A stretch of 57,177 bases of DNA, taken from positions 1 to 57,177 of the forward strand of contig JAZQAN010000022.1 of the NCBI GenBank assembly GCA_045545235.1, written 5' to 3'. Shown here piece by piece: positions 24,771 to 33,311 of the stretch; the first letter of the stretch is position 1, and each line of letters starts with the position of its first letter. Source of the stretch: CAZNKU01 sp045545235 (GTDB lineage Bacteria; Bacillota; Clostridia; Monoglobales; Firm-18). The position numbers were made by a program, and so were the translations under genes. The notes under the pieces are model-generated. The model searched no databases and was not told the origin of the DNA. It worked only from the letters and a program-made list of their open reading frames with translations.

Positions 24771-26699
24771 TTAGCTCACCTGTGTTCCTGTAGGATATTC
24801 GCCATCAACCTCTAAAACGTTAAGTTTATCATCTGTAGCAACTGCCAGAATCATACCATTGCTCATAATGCCACGTAGTTTAACAGGCTTTAAGTTTGCA
24901 ACCATAACCACGCTTTTGCCAACAAGTTCTTCTGGCTTGTAATATTTTGCAATTCCTGAAACCACTGTACGTTCCTCATTGCCAAGCTTAACAGTAAGCT
25001 TCAAAAGCTTGTCAGCCTTTTCCACTTTTTCTGCCGCAACAACCTTTGCAACACGAAGGTCAAGCTTTTCAAAGTCACCAAACTCTATTTCAGGCTTAAT
25101 TGGTTCAATTTCAGGTTCTTTTTCTGTATTAGCTTCAATTTCTGCCTCAATTTCTGCAAGCTTCTTTTCTTCATCAATACGTGCAAACATAGGCTTTGCT
25201 TCGCCAACCTTTTCACCGGTTGCAAGTCCGCCGAAATCAGCAACAGATTCCCATGTATTAAGAGGTGTATTAAGAGATGCAAAAATAAGCTCTGCAGTCT
25301 GCGGCATCATAGGCTGAAGCATTACTGCAACGTAACGGATGCTTTCCAACAGGTTGTATAAAACTGTTGCAAGTCTGTCTTTTTGTGACTCATCCTTTGC
25401 AAGCGCCCAAGGCATTGTTTCGTCAATGTACTTATTGCTTCTTCTTACAATTGTCCATATTTCATCCATAGCATCGGCAATTCTGAATTTGTTCATCAAA
25501 TCAAAGTATTTATCCTTTGAAGCTTTGCAGGTTTCAATTAAATCTGCATCAAATTCACCTTCTGCTTTAGGATTAGTAATTACGCCGTCAAAATATTTGT
25601 TGGTCATTGCAATAGTTCTGTTCACAAGGTTACCAAGTGTATTTGCAAGTTCCGAATTATAACGGCTTATAATAGTTTCATAAGTAATCGTACCGTCTGC
25701 AGCAAATGGCATTTCGTGAAGTACGTAGTAACGTATTGCATCTACACCAAAATGTCTTACAAGGTCATCGGCATACATAACGTTGCCTCTTGACTTACTC
25801 ATTTTATCTGCACCGTTCAAAAGCCAAGGGTGCCCAAAAATCTGTTTCGGCAAAGGTTCGCCCAAAGCCATAAGCATAATAGGCCAGTAAATTGTGTGGA
25901 AACGTAAAATATCCTTACCTATAATGTGTGCATCAGCAGGCCAGTATTTATTGTAAAGTTCTCCCTTGTTGTCAGGAGAATAGCCAAGTGCTGTAATATA
26001 GTTTGAAAGTGCGTCAATCCATACATAAATTACGTGTTCGGGGTCAGTTTTAACAGGAACACCCCATGTAAATGATGTACGTGATACACAAAGGTCCTGA
26101 AGTCCCGGTTTCAAGAAATTGTTAACCATTTCCTTTTTACGTGATTCAGGCTGTATAAAGTCAGGATTTTCTTCAATATGCTTCATAAGTCTATCCTGAT
26201 ATTTGCTCATTTTAAAGAAGTATGCTTCTTCCTTTGCCTTTTCTACAGGACGTCCGCAGTCAGGACACACATTACCTTCTGCTATTTGTGTATCTGTAAA
26301 AAAGCTTTCACAAGGTACACAGTACCAACCTTCATATTCACCCTTGTAAATATCGCCCTGGTCATAAAGCTTCTGGAAAATTTTTTGTACAGCATCCTCA
26401 TGATAATCATCAGTTGTTCTTATAAATTTATCGTAGCTTGTATTCATAAGATCCCATATAGCACGTACCTCACCTGCTACATTATCAACATATTCCTTAG
26501 GATTTATGCCTGCTTCCTCTGCAAGCTGCTGAATTTTCTGACCGTGTTCGTCAGTACCTGTCAAAAAGAATACATCATTACCAATCATTCTTTTAAATCT
26601 TGCCAAAGCATCGGTAAGTACAATTTCATAGGTATTACCGATATGGGGTTTTCTTGATGTGTATGCAATGGCAGTTGTTATATAAAATTTTTCATTCAT
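24771..26699 (-). CDS. metG: Methionyl-tRNA synthetase
   Basis: A 642-residue MetRS. The Rossmann catalytic domain has PHIGNTYE (HIGH equivalent), a zinc knuckle with two CxxC pairs (CVPCESFF and VCPDCGRP) and ADKMSKSRGNV (KMSKS). A helical anticodon-binding domain and a C-terminal EMAP/Trbp-type tRNA-binding domain (about 535-642, FEKLDLRVAKVVAAEKVEK) follow. It charges initiator and elongator tRNA-Met. AGGAGGTATCAGCA precedes ATG 26699. It is followed by tatD with no gap. Confidence 0.97.
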   Translation of the reverse strand: MNEKFYITTAIAYTSRKPHIGNTYEIVLTDALARFKRMIGNDVFFLTGTDEHGQKIQQLAEEAGINPKEYVDNVAGEVRAIWDLMNTSYDKFIRTTDDYHEDAVQKIFQKLYDQGDIYKGEYEGWYCVPCESFFTDTQIAEGNVCPDCGRPVEKAKEEAYFFKMSKYQDRLMKHIEENPDFIQPESRKKEMVNNFLKPGLQDLCVSRTSFTWGVPVKTDPEHVIYVWIDALSNYITALGYSPDNKGELYNKYWPADAHIIGKDILRFHTIYWPIMLMALGEPLPKQIFGHPWLLNGADKMSKSRGNVMYADDLVRHFGVDAIRYYVLHEMPFAADGTITYETIISRYNSELANTLGNLVNRTIAMTNKYFDGVITNPKAEGEFDADLIETCKASKDKYFDLMNKFRIADAMDEIWTIVRRSNKYIDETMPWALAKDESQKDRLATVLYNLLESIRYVAVMLQPMMPQTAELIFASLNTPLNTWESVADFGGLATGEKVGEAKPMFARIDEEKKLAEIEAEIEANTEKEPEIEPIKPEIEFGDFEKLDLRVAKVVAAEKVEKADKLLKLTVKLGNEERTVVSGIAKYYKPEELVGKSVVMVANLKPVKLRGIMSNGMILAVATDDKLNVLEVDGEYPTGTQVS

Positions 26700-26711
26700 T
26701 GCTGATACCTC

Positions 26712-27779
26712 CTAAATATATAGTCTTTCTATCTCACTTTTTATTAATATTGGGTTGCATTCAAGTGTTGCAACATCCCCAACCTGTATATTGGCATCCG
26801 TTACATCAACAACAATATTATGCATACTGATTCTGCCAATTACAGGATAATTTTTACCATTAATTTCAACCCACACACGTTTTCGCCACATTTTAAAATC
26901 TGCAAACATATATCGCATAATATCTTTAAATCTGAAAACATCGTTGGATTTTTGTACACCGTAACCGTCTTTGTACCCAACAGGTATAACTGCCGCTACA
27001 GTATCCTTTTTAGTTACATAAGTATTTGCATACCCTACAACTGAACCCTCAGGCAAATTGCGTATTTCCAAAACGCTGCACTTTAGCTTGACAAGTCTTT
27101 TAAGCCCCAATGTATCTGGTATGGGAAGCCTTCCAAGAAAAGCCGACCCTATACGCACAGCGTCCATTCTTGCAAAGTCAAAGCGTATTGCACCGCAGGA
27201 ATTACAAATATGTTTAATTTCAGGCTTTATACCAAGTTCTTCAAGCTTTGAAACAGCCTTTTCAAATTCAGCAAACTGCTTTTTAGAATAATCAATATCT
27301 TCCCCGAAGGAATTTGAAAAATGTGAAAACACGCCTGTGTACGTTATGTTTTCAAAGCTATTCAAATCATCTGTAAGTTCATCTTTGTAAAAGCCGTACC
27401 TACCAAACCCTGTATCAATTTTGATATGCGCACAAACCGGTAATCCAATACCGTTTAAAAGCCTTGCGTTGTTTATACTGGCAACAGTTGCAGTAATCTT
27501 ATTTTCCACAATTACCTTTGCCTCGTCAGCATCGTTTGTAGGTGTAAGCAGTATAATTTCATTTTTAAACCCCGCCTTGCGAAGAACAAGAGCTTCGGAA
27601 AGTTCACTTACCGCAAACAGGTCCACACCATTTTCCAAAAGAAGCTGCCCGAATTTTATACTGTCAAGACCGTAGGCATTTCCCTTTAACACCGCAATTA
27701 TTTTTGCAGGTGCACAATGTTCTTTAAGTTTTTGGATATTAAAGATTAAATCATCTTTTTTTATCTCAAGATATTTCAT
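26712..27779 (-). CDS. Second, divergent alanine racemase-like protein
   Basis: A 355-residue fold-type III PLP enzyme. Retained key residues are the PLP Lys32 (VLKGNAYGLD; canonical enzymes have VKANAYG), the catalytic Tyr in VGYANTYV, Arg in DAVRIGS, and Met in GRISMHNIVVDV. KIDTGFGRYGF is also present. Differences include GYANTY in place of SYGATY and loss of the usual MDQ. It could be an alanine racemase isozyme or act on another amino acid. It starts one nucleotide inside the end of the FemAB gene (TAATG) with AAGGG upstream, so the two are coupled, pointing to cell-wall D-amino acid supply. Confidence 0.8.
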   Translation of the reverse strand: MKYLEIKKDDLIFNIQKLKEHCAPAKIIAVLKGNAYGLDSIKFGQLLLENGVDLFAVSELSEALVLRKAGFKNEIILLTPTNDADEAKVIVENKITATVASINNARLLNGIGLPVCAHIKIDTGFGRYGFYKDELTDDLNSFENITYTGVFSHFSNSFGEDIDYSKKQFAEFEKAVSKLEELGIKPEIKHICNSCGAIRFDFARMDAVRIGSAFLGRLPIPDTLGLKRLVKLKCSVLEIRNLPEGSVVGYANTYVTKKDTVAAVIPVGYKDGYGVQKSNDVFRFKDIMRYMFADFKMWRKRVWVEINGKNYPVIGRISMHNIVVDVTDANIQVGDVATLECNPILIKSEIERLYI

Positions 27780-28828
27780 TATTTTTTACCCTTCAGTACA
27801 AATAATTTTCGACGAAGTTCAATTGCAAAATGCAATGACTTATCTATAATTTTACCGATTACAGGTTTTATTGGAAGTTCATATTCCCCAACAAATTCTA
27901 CAAAGTCACCGCCAAAGCGTTTTTTGAATCTGTAAAGACCGTAAAGAGGATTATCTTCACTTATATCACCGGATACGCCGCGGAAATCATATATTTTACA
28001 GCCTGCCTCTATAGACCATCTTATCATTTCCCACTGTAAAAGGTAGTTAGGCATAGCCTTTCTGTTATCATTTGAGCTTGCCCCGTAAAGGTACCAAACC
28101 TTGTCGCCGTACAAAATTGCAATTGTACCTGCAATCATCTTACCGTCAAGGTATGCACAGTAAAGACGCAAATTTTCAGGTGCAAAGCAGTCATACATCT
28201 TTTCAAAATAATCAAGTGTACGAACTACAAATTCATCACGAAGACCTGTTTCCACCATAATTTTATGGAATTCAGGCAAATCTTCCCTTGTTCCTATTTT
28301 AACCTCTACACCGGCTTTGTCACGGGCAATACGAACTTTTCTTCTGTTTTCTGTATGGAACTGTGCAAAAATCTCATCCTCTGTTTTACCCTCAACATTA
28401 AGACGGAAAACAAATTTAGGCTGAATACCTTCAAAATTTTTGCCTGTTTTCTGAAGTTTGTAACCGCAGTCTTTCATAATCTGCATAAATTCTTTATCTT
28501 CAACACTTACGTCAGGGTCAATTTTCATAACATAAGCATTGTGCTTTTTAGCAAGTTCCTTAACCTTTTTTGTAAGCCCCATTATAGTTTCCTTATCGTG
28601 CACATCACAAACAGGACCGCGCGGAGCATACATCATTGTATACGGCACAACAGGCATTTTACGTATAAGTATACTCATCATGCCCTTTATGTTTCCATTT
28701 TCATCCTCAACCGTAACAACCTCATTTTTCCAGTTATCCTTAAGTTTAGCCCATTTTTCAGACTGACAAAAATGTCCCTTAGGATGATTTTTTACAAATT
28801 CTTCGTAATTCATTATTCTACCGTCCAT
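27779..28828 (-). CDS. FemAB/FemX-like peptidoglycan aminoacyltransferase
   Basis: A 349-residue protein of the FemABX family: two GNAT-like halves, with HFCQSEKWAKLKDNW near the N-terminus, VPYTMMYAPRGPVCD, a coiled segment, FHTENRRKVRIARDKAGVEV, and late KVWYLYGASSND and YDFRGVSG. Relatives add amino acids from aminoacyl-tRNA to the lipid-linked peptidoglycan stem. The start is uncertain: ATG 28828 and ATG 28813 both lack a good ribosome site; 28813 gives a more typical N-terminus. It is coupled to the downstream second racemase. Confidence 0.85.
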   Translation of the reverse strand: MDGRIMNYEEFVKNHPKGHFCQSEKWAKLKDNWKNEVVTVEDENGNIKGMMSILIRKMPVVPYTMMYAPRGPVCDVHDKETIMGLTKKVKELAKKHNAYVMKIDPDVSVEDKEFMQIMKDCGYKLQKTGKNFEGIQPKFVFRLNVEGKTEDEIFAQFHTENRRKVRIARDKAGVEVKIGTREDLPEFHKIMVETGLRDEFVVRTLDYFEKMYDCFAPENLRLYCAYLDGKMIAGTIAILYGDKVWYLYGASSNDNRKAMPNYLLQWEMIRWSIEAGCKIYDFRGVSGDISEDNPLYGLYRFKKRFGGDFVEFVGEYELPIKPVIGKIIDKSLHFAIELRRKLFVLKGKK

Positions 28829-28834
28829 TCTGTT

Positions 28835-29272
28835 TTAATATTCAAAAAATTCGATTTTTTCCTCTGTAATTATAAAATATCCGCTATTTGACGGATTAAG
28901 GCAACGCACAGCCATTAGCGTTTCATCTGCATACTTATGAGTATGCCCGAAAAGAGCAATATCACAACCAAGTTGTGATGCTTTTTTTGCCAGAAGGGTA
29001 ACACCGCCTCTTACCCCATATGCATGTCCGTGAGTAGCAAAAATGTTATAACCGCATAAAGATAGCATCATATCGGGCTTAGCAAAGCTTAGCATATCGT
29101 TATTACCTTGAATTTTGTGGTAAATTTTATCAGGAAACACCTCCTGTATTTCGTCTGCATCCCGTACCAAGTCACCAAGATGTACCACATTTGTAATATC
29201 AGGTATGCTGTGAAGTACCCTTATAACCTTATTTGTATCTCTGTGAGTATCTGAAACAACTAAAATTTTCAT
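28835..29272 (-). CDS. YfcE/MJ0936-type metallophosphoesterase
   Basis: A 145-residue small phosphodiesterase. Metal motifs are VVSDTHRDT, VVHLGDLVRD, IQGNNDML, FATHGHAYGVR and LFGHTHKY. Family enzymes hydrolyse phosphodiesters in vitro; the physiological substrate is often unknown. There is no ribosome site before the ATG. Instead a promoter lies so close (29280-29308) that transcription should begin about at the start codon, implying a leaderless message. It ends 6 bp from the FemAB gene. Confidence 0.88.
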   Translation of the reverse strand: MKILVVSDTHRDTNKVIRVLHSIPDITNVVHLGDLVRDADEIQEVFPDKIYHKIQGNNDMLSFAKPDMMLSLCGYNIFATHGHAYGVRGGVTLLAKKASQLGCDIALFGHTHKYADETLMAVRCLNPSNSGYFIITEEKIEFFEY

Positions 29273-29279
29273 ACATTAT

Positions 29280-29308
29280 ATTATAACAAACATACTTTTA
29301 AAAATCAA
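29280..29308 (-). promoter_or_regulatory. SigA-type promoter giving a probable leaderless mRNA
   Basis: On the minus strand TTGATT (29303-29308), a 17-bp spacer and TATAAT (29280-29285) place the start of transcription at about 29273, next to the ATG at 29272. Confidence 0.6.
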
Positions 29309-29388
29309 TGATTTTTACAGATTTTTCACATATTGTAAGGCTTTGCATAATATGTAGTGTAATTTAAAATTTTCCGGAGGTGTATATT

Positions 29389-29454
29389 ATGTGTAATAAC
29401 AATTCAAACATCTTGTTTTTTATCATAATTTTCCTTATTCTTTTCTATTGTTAA
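29389..29454 (+). CDS. 21-residue hydrophobic peptide
   Basis: A tiny reading frame with a strong ribosome site (CCGGAGG, 8 nt before ATG). It encodes MCNNNSN followed by a hydrophobic run of F, I and L that ends FYC. The layout (short polar head, one membrane helix, Cys near both ends) resembles the tiny membrane peptides often seen in spore-forming Firmicutes, such as YjcZ-type proteins, but there is no sequence match I can claim. A hairpin follows, then three further small genes. Confidence 0.6.
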   Translation: MCNNNSNILFFIIIFLILFYC

Positions 29455-29472
29455 AAGTCATAAAAAGCATTA

Positions 29473-29500
29473 AAACGCCATACTTTTTAGTATGGCGTTT
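29473..29500 (+). terminator. Hairpin between the 21-residue peptide gene and the next gene
   Basis: An 11-bp perfect stem around CGCCATAC/GTATGGCG with a short T-rich loop. The T tract after it is poor, so it may act as an attenuator or an mRNA stabiliser rather than a full terminator. Confidence 0.55.
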
Positions 29501-29517
29501 ATAACGGAGGTTTTTAT

Positions 29518-29763
29518 ATGGATATAAATGAATTTGCAAAAGGACTTAACGACCCGAAAATAAAAGCAGCGGTAACAAAGCTTGGAAACACTCAGGAGGG
29601 CAAAAATCTGCTTAATAAAATAACCCCCAAGGACAGAGAAAATCTTATAAACCAACTTAGCAAACTAAGTTCTAACAGCATTTCAAAGGAGCTTCTTTTG
29701 CAACAGCTTAATAACCCCGATATTTTAAAACAGCTTAACTCATTTCTTAACGGAAAGAGGTAG
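29518..29763 (+). CDS. Small helical protein of unknown function
   Basis: An 81-residue, leucine- and asparagine-rich, probably all-helical soluble protein (MDINEFAKGLND at the start; LLNKITPKDRENLINQL in the middle). AACGGAGG precedes the ATG. The composition resembles small uncharacterised proteins of Clostridia. It lies 5 bp from the next gene, so the two are co-transcribed. Confidence 0.65.
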   Translation: MDINEFAKGLNDPKIKAAVTKLGNTQEGKNLLNKITPKDRENLINQLSKLSSNSISKELLLQQLNNPDILKQLNSFLNGKR

Positions 29764-29768
29764 AAATT

Positions 29769-30104
29769 ATGGAAGATACTATTACAAATGCCATAAGTCA
29801 ATTACAGAATATGTTATCATCAGAAGAAGGCAAAAAAGACATTGAAAATATGCTTGGTTCACTTGGAATAGGGGAAGGCTCTGCTACCACAGAGCAAGAC
29901 CCCATTTTCAATGCCGAAAATATGCTTAAAATGAAAAGTATAATGGACACATTCCAAAGCCGTGATGACCCACGAAGTCAGCTTCTGCTTGCTCTTAAGC
30001 CATACCTTAGCACCACACGTAGTGCAAGACTTGAAACAGCAATACGTCTTTTAAGTCTTGGCAAGCTTCCTGGAATTTTAAAAACATTCAAAGGACAGGA
30101 GTGA
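29769..30104 (+). CDS. Small helical protein of unknown function
   Basis: A 111-residue protein. The N-terminal half is helical and acidic (MEDTITNAISQLQNML, EEGKKDIENMLGSLG). The C-terminal half carries a conserved-looking block DDPRSQLLLALKPYLST followed by SARLETAIRLLSLGKLP. I recall similar DPR-LLxALKPYLS blocks in uncharacterised Clostridia proteins; no function is known to me. AAGAGG-like ribosome site upstream; 4 bp from the next gene. Confidence 0.65.
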   Translation: MEDTITNAISQLQNMLSSEEGKKDIENMLGSLGIGEGSATTEQDPIFNAENMLKMKSIMDTFQSRDDPRSQLLLALKPYLSTTRSARLETAIRLLSLGKLPGILKTFKGQE

Positions 30105-30108
30105 TTTT

Positions 30109-30369
30109 TTGGTATATAAAAGATATGAAAGTCCTTTTGAAAGCTCAAAACATACAACTCGCACCCCGCCTTTAAAACCGCCTGAAATCAGGAGAGAAAA
30201 TAAAAAAAGCAACATTTCGCTCGGTTTTATCGACAAGCTTTCAAATGACGATATAATACTCATTGCACTTATAATTATTCTTTTATCCGAAGACAAGAAA
30301 AATCGTGATGTACCGATGATTTTAACCCTTGGTTTTTTATTTTTGATTCAGTACATAGATGCAGATTAA
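30109..30369 (+). CDS. Small two-helix membrane protein of unknown function
   Basis: An 86-residue protein: a basic, proline-rich N-terminal half (about 1-40), then two hydrophobic stretches (DDIILIALIIILLSED and MILTLGFLFLIQYI). It starts at TTG 30109 with AGGAG 7 nt upstream. The gene is the last of a four-gene cluster of small proteins and is followed by a gap with no clear terminator before the GH127 promoter. Confidence 0.65.
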   Translation: MVYKRYESPFESSKHTTRTPPLKPPEIRRENKKSNISLGFIDKLSNDDIILIALIIILLSEDKKNRDVPMILTLGFLFLIQYIDAD

Positions 30370-30430
30370 AAATTAATATGTCAGCATAACAGGTTTTTTG
30401 TATTTCTTTCTTACTTTTTTTATTTTTTTA

Positions 30431-30459
30431 TTGACTTTTGGAATGATAAAATATATCAT
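30431..30459 (+). promoter_or_regulatory. SigA-type promoter for the GH127 operon
   Basis: TTGACT at 30431-30436 and TATCAT at 30454-30459 with a 17-bp spacer, about 30 bp upstream of the ATG at 30490. Confidence 0.7.
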
Positions 30460-30489
30460 TAAAGCATAAAAGATAAAAGGAGAAAAAAT

Positions 30490-32445
30490 ATGAGAAAAAT
30501 TTACGATGAGAATACTGCAAACTATCCGAGAATTAAAACAGATAAGTTTTTTGCAGACTATGAAAATTCATATAAATACTGCGGTTTTGTAGATAATGCA
30601 TTCCGTTATATTGAAGAATTTCAGCTTGTTCGTCCTGACCTCTGGTCAAGATTTGTACAACAGTTCCGCGAGGATGCTGACTACGAAGCAGGCTGGAGAG
30701 GCGAATACTGGGGCAAAATGATGCGTGGTGCGGCTTTTGTATATTCATATACAAAAAATCCCGAGTTGTACAAACTGCTATGTGAAACAGTTGAAGAAAT
30801 CATTACAACTGCCGACGAAAACGGACGTATAAGCAGTTATGCAACAAATCACGAATTTGACGGTTGGGATATATGGAGCAGAAAATATGTACTTTTGGGT
30901 ATGCAGTATTTTCTTGAAATATGTACTGACGAAAACCTTAAAGAACGCATTATAAAGTCTATGTGCGGTCAGGTTGACTACATAATAAGTAAAATCGGTA
31001 ACCCCAAAGACGGAAAGCTTCTTATAACAAAATGTACAAGACATTGGAGAGGTCTTAATTCCTCATCATTGTTAGAACCGATTGTACGTCTTTATTCACT
31101 TACAAAGCAACAGAAATACCTTGACTTTGCAAAATATATTGTAGACTGTGGCGGTACTGATGTAGCGAACATTTTCAATCTTGCTTATGAGGATAAATTC
31201 TCTCCATACCAGTACCCTTCAACAAAAGCTTATGAAATGACTTCCTGCTTTGAAGGTTTGCTTGAATATTACAGAATAGTAGGGGACGAAAAGCACAAAA
31301 CAGCAATTTTAAACTTTGCAAATAAAATTCTTGAATGTGATTTTACCGTAATTGGTTGCTGCGGATGTACACATGAGCTTTTTGACCATTCAACAGTACG
31401 TCAGGCAAACACAAACAATGTAAAAATTATGCAGGAAACCTGCGTGACAGTAACACTAATGAAATTTTTCTATCAGGTTCACCTTATTACAGGTGCTCCA
31501 AAATATGCCGATGCTTTTGAAATTTCTTTCTATAACGCATATCTTGGTGCAATAAATACAGAAAAGGTAATTGAACCTACAATTATGCAGGAACATCCCG
31601 ACTGGCATATTGAACCGCTTCCTTTCGACAGCTACAGTCCACTTACAGCAGGTACACGAGGCAACGGCGTTGGCGGACTTAAGCTTATGTCAGACAACCA
31701 CTACTATGGTTGTTGTGCTTGTATCGGTGCGGCAGGTATTGGTCTTGTACCTAAAATGCAATTGCTATCCACAAAAGACGGTTTTACGCTTAATATGTTT
31801 ATAAACGGTAAAGTAAATTCAAAAACACCTTCAGGAAAAGACATTACATTCAGTATTGATACCAAATACCCTGCAAACGGCAAGGTTAAGGTTACCTTAA
31901 ACTGCGAATCAGAAAACTTTAAACTGCTTATCAGAAACCCATACTGGAGCAAAAACACAACAGTTTCAGTAAACGGTAATTCAGCAGATGTAACAGAAGG
32001 ATATATCGAAATTTCAAAAGACTGGAATAACGGCGATGTTATTGAAATAGAGCTTGATATGAGAACAGAGGCATTGTATCCAATACCTTACGGTACACAG
32101 ATAACAATGACGGATGTTATTTGGGGTCAAAACTACATTATCCCATATTATGACGAAGAAGACCCAATGGCTAAAAATCACATTGCACTTCGCAGAGGTC
32201 CTGTAATGCTTGCACAGGATAACAGACTTGGCTACAGCGTAGACGATGCGGTTGAGATAAAGGTAAACGAAGATGGTTATGTAGACATTAAGGATACAGA
32301 CGATGTACCTTACGAATACATAGTAAAGGCAGAAGTTCCCCTAAAAGACGGTACATTTATGAAGGTTACAGACTATTCATCAGCCGGAAAGCTTTGGACT
32401 GAAGAAAGTAAAATGGCTGTATGGATTCTTACAAAAGGAGAATAG
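30490..32445 (+). CDS. GH127-like beta-L-arabinofuranosidase family protein (DUF1680)
   Basis: A 651-residue enzyme with no signal peptide. An (alpha/alpha)-barrel-like catalytic region (about 1-430) is followed by beta-sandwich domains. The family's acid and metal-binding cysteines appear with the expected pattern: Glu316-x-Cys318 (QETCV) and Cys408-Cys409 (GCCAC), matching the E-x-C and C-C of HypBA1. These enzymes remove beta-L-arabinofuranose from plant-type glycans. AAAGGAG precedes the ATG. The sugar isomerase gene follows after 2 bp, so this looks like a small carbohydrate-use operon. Confidence 0.9.
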   Translation: MRKIYDENTANYPRIKTDKFFADYENSYKYCGFVDNAFRYIEEFQLVRPDLWSRFVQQFREDADYEAGWRGEYWGKMMRGAAFVYSYTKNPELYKLLCETVEEIITTADENGRISSYATNHEFDGWDIWSRKYVLLGMQYFLEICTDENLKERIIKSMCGQVDYIISKIGNPKDGKLLITKCTRHWRGLNSSSLLEPIVRLYSLTKQQKYLDFAKYIVDCGGTDVANIFNLAYEDKFSPYQYPSTKAYEMTSCFEGLLEYYRIVGDEKHKTAILNFANKILECDFTVIGCCGCTHELFDHSTVRQANTNNVKIMQETCVTVTLMKFFYQVHLITGAPKYADAFEISFYNAYLGAINTEKVIEPTIMQEHPDWHIEPLPFDSYSPLTAGTRGNGVGGLKLMSDNHYYGCCACIGAAGIGLVPKMQLLSTKDGFTLNMFINGKVNSKTPSGKDITFSIDTKYPANGKVKVTLNCESENFKLLIRNPYWSKNTTVSVNGNSADVTEGYIEISKDWNNGDVIEIELDMRTEALYPIPYGTQITMTDVIWGQNYIIPYYDEEDPMAKNHIALRRGPVMLAQDNRLGYSVDDAVEIKVNEDGYVDIKDTDDVPYEYIVKAEVPLKDGTFMKVTDYSSAGKLWTEESKMAVWILTKGE

Positions 32446-32447
32446 TT

Positions 32448-33311
32448 ATGAAAATATCAACAGAAATACGTTCTGCATCAAAAATTATAGGCGAAGAAAG
32501 AGCAGTAGAATATGTAGCAAAGGCAGGCTTTGATGCATGGGATTTTTCTCTTACACCAATGTGTAATTATGACTGGGGAAGCAAAATTATTTTGCCAAGC
32601 GACCACCCTCTTGCAGGAAATGACTACATAAAATTTTCAAGAAAATTAAAACAAATCGGCCTTGACAACGGCATACATTGTAACCAGTCACACGCACCAT
32701 ACCCAAGCTCTTCAAAGGATATACAGTCATACTTTAAAAGAGCCCTGGAATGTACTGCTGAGGCAGGTGGAGAAATTTGCGTAATTCATCCTGACAACGA
32801 CAAATCACCTGAAGAAAACGCAGAAATGTATTTTAAAATACTTGATTTTGCAAAAGAAGTAAATGTTAAAATTGCCACAGAAAACATGTGGAACTGGGAT
32901 CACGAAAAAGGACATTCATCCTTTGCCGCTTGTGCTACACCAAAAAGTTTTTGTGCCCACGTGGATGTTGTAAATGACGAATTTTTCGTTGCCTGCCTTG
33001 ATATAGGTCACGCGGAAATGAAAGGTTCAGACACTAATGCTCCCGAAATGATAAGAGCTTTAGGCTCAAAACGTCTTAAAGCCCTTCATATTCACGATGT
33101 TGACGGTATAAATGACAATCATCAGATTCCGTTTTCATTAAATGTAAACTTTGATGCTGTTACAAAGGCACTTAAGGAAATCAACTACGACGGTTACTAC
33201 ACCCTTGAATCAAGTTCATATTTGAAAGATTATACAGAACACAACGTTCTTCAGGGACTTAAGGACCTTGCAGAAGCTGCAAGCCGTTTCGAAAAAATGT
33301 CAACAAAGTAA
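32448..33311 (+). CDS. Sugar phosphate isomerase/epimerase-like TIM-barrel protein
   Basis: A 287-residue AP_endonuc_2/xylose isomerase-like TIM barrel. It has GFDAWDFSLTP near the N-terminus, CNQSHAPYPSS, ICVIHPDND, KIATENMWNWD, ACLDIGHAEM and LKALHIHDVDG, which together give the usual Glu/His/Asp metal set. Such proteins isomerise or epimerise sugars. ATG 32448 has AAAGGAG 7 nt upstream. It is co-transcribed with the GH127-like enzyme and probably processes its released sugar. It overlaps the convergent thioredoxin reductase-like gene by 12 bp. Confidence 0.85.
   Translation: MKISTEIRSASKIIGEERAVEYVAKAGFDAWDFSLTPMCNYDWGSKIILPSDHPLAGNDYIKFSRKLKQIGLDNGIHCNQSHAPYPSSSKDIQSYFKRALECTAEAGGEICVIHPDNDKSPEENAEMYFKILDFAKEVNVKIATENMWNWDHEKGHSSFAACATPKSFCAHVDVVNDEFFVACLDIGHAEMKGSDTNAPEMIRALGSKRLKALHIHDVDGINDNHQIPFSLNVNFDAVTKALKEINYDGYYTLESSSYLKDYTEHNVLQGLKDLAEAASRFEKMSTK

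Noticed and set aside
29297..29388. Sporulation sigma (SigE-like) promoter before the 21-residue peptide
   Set aside because: ATATT and CATAATAT elements occur, but the spacing is about 11 bp, shorter than expected for SigE. I do not call it.
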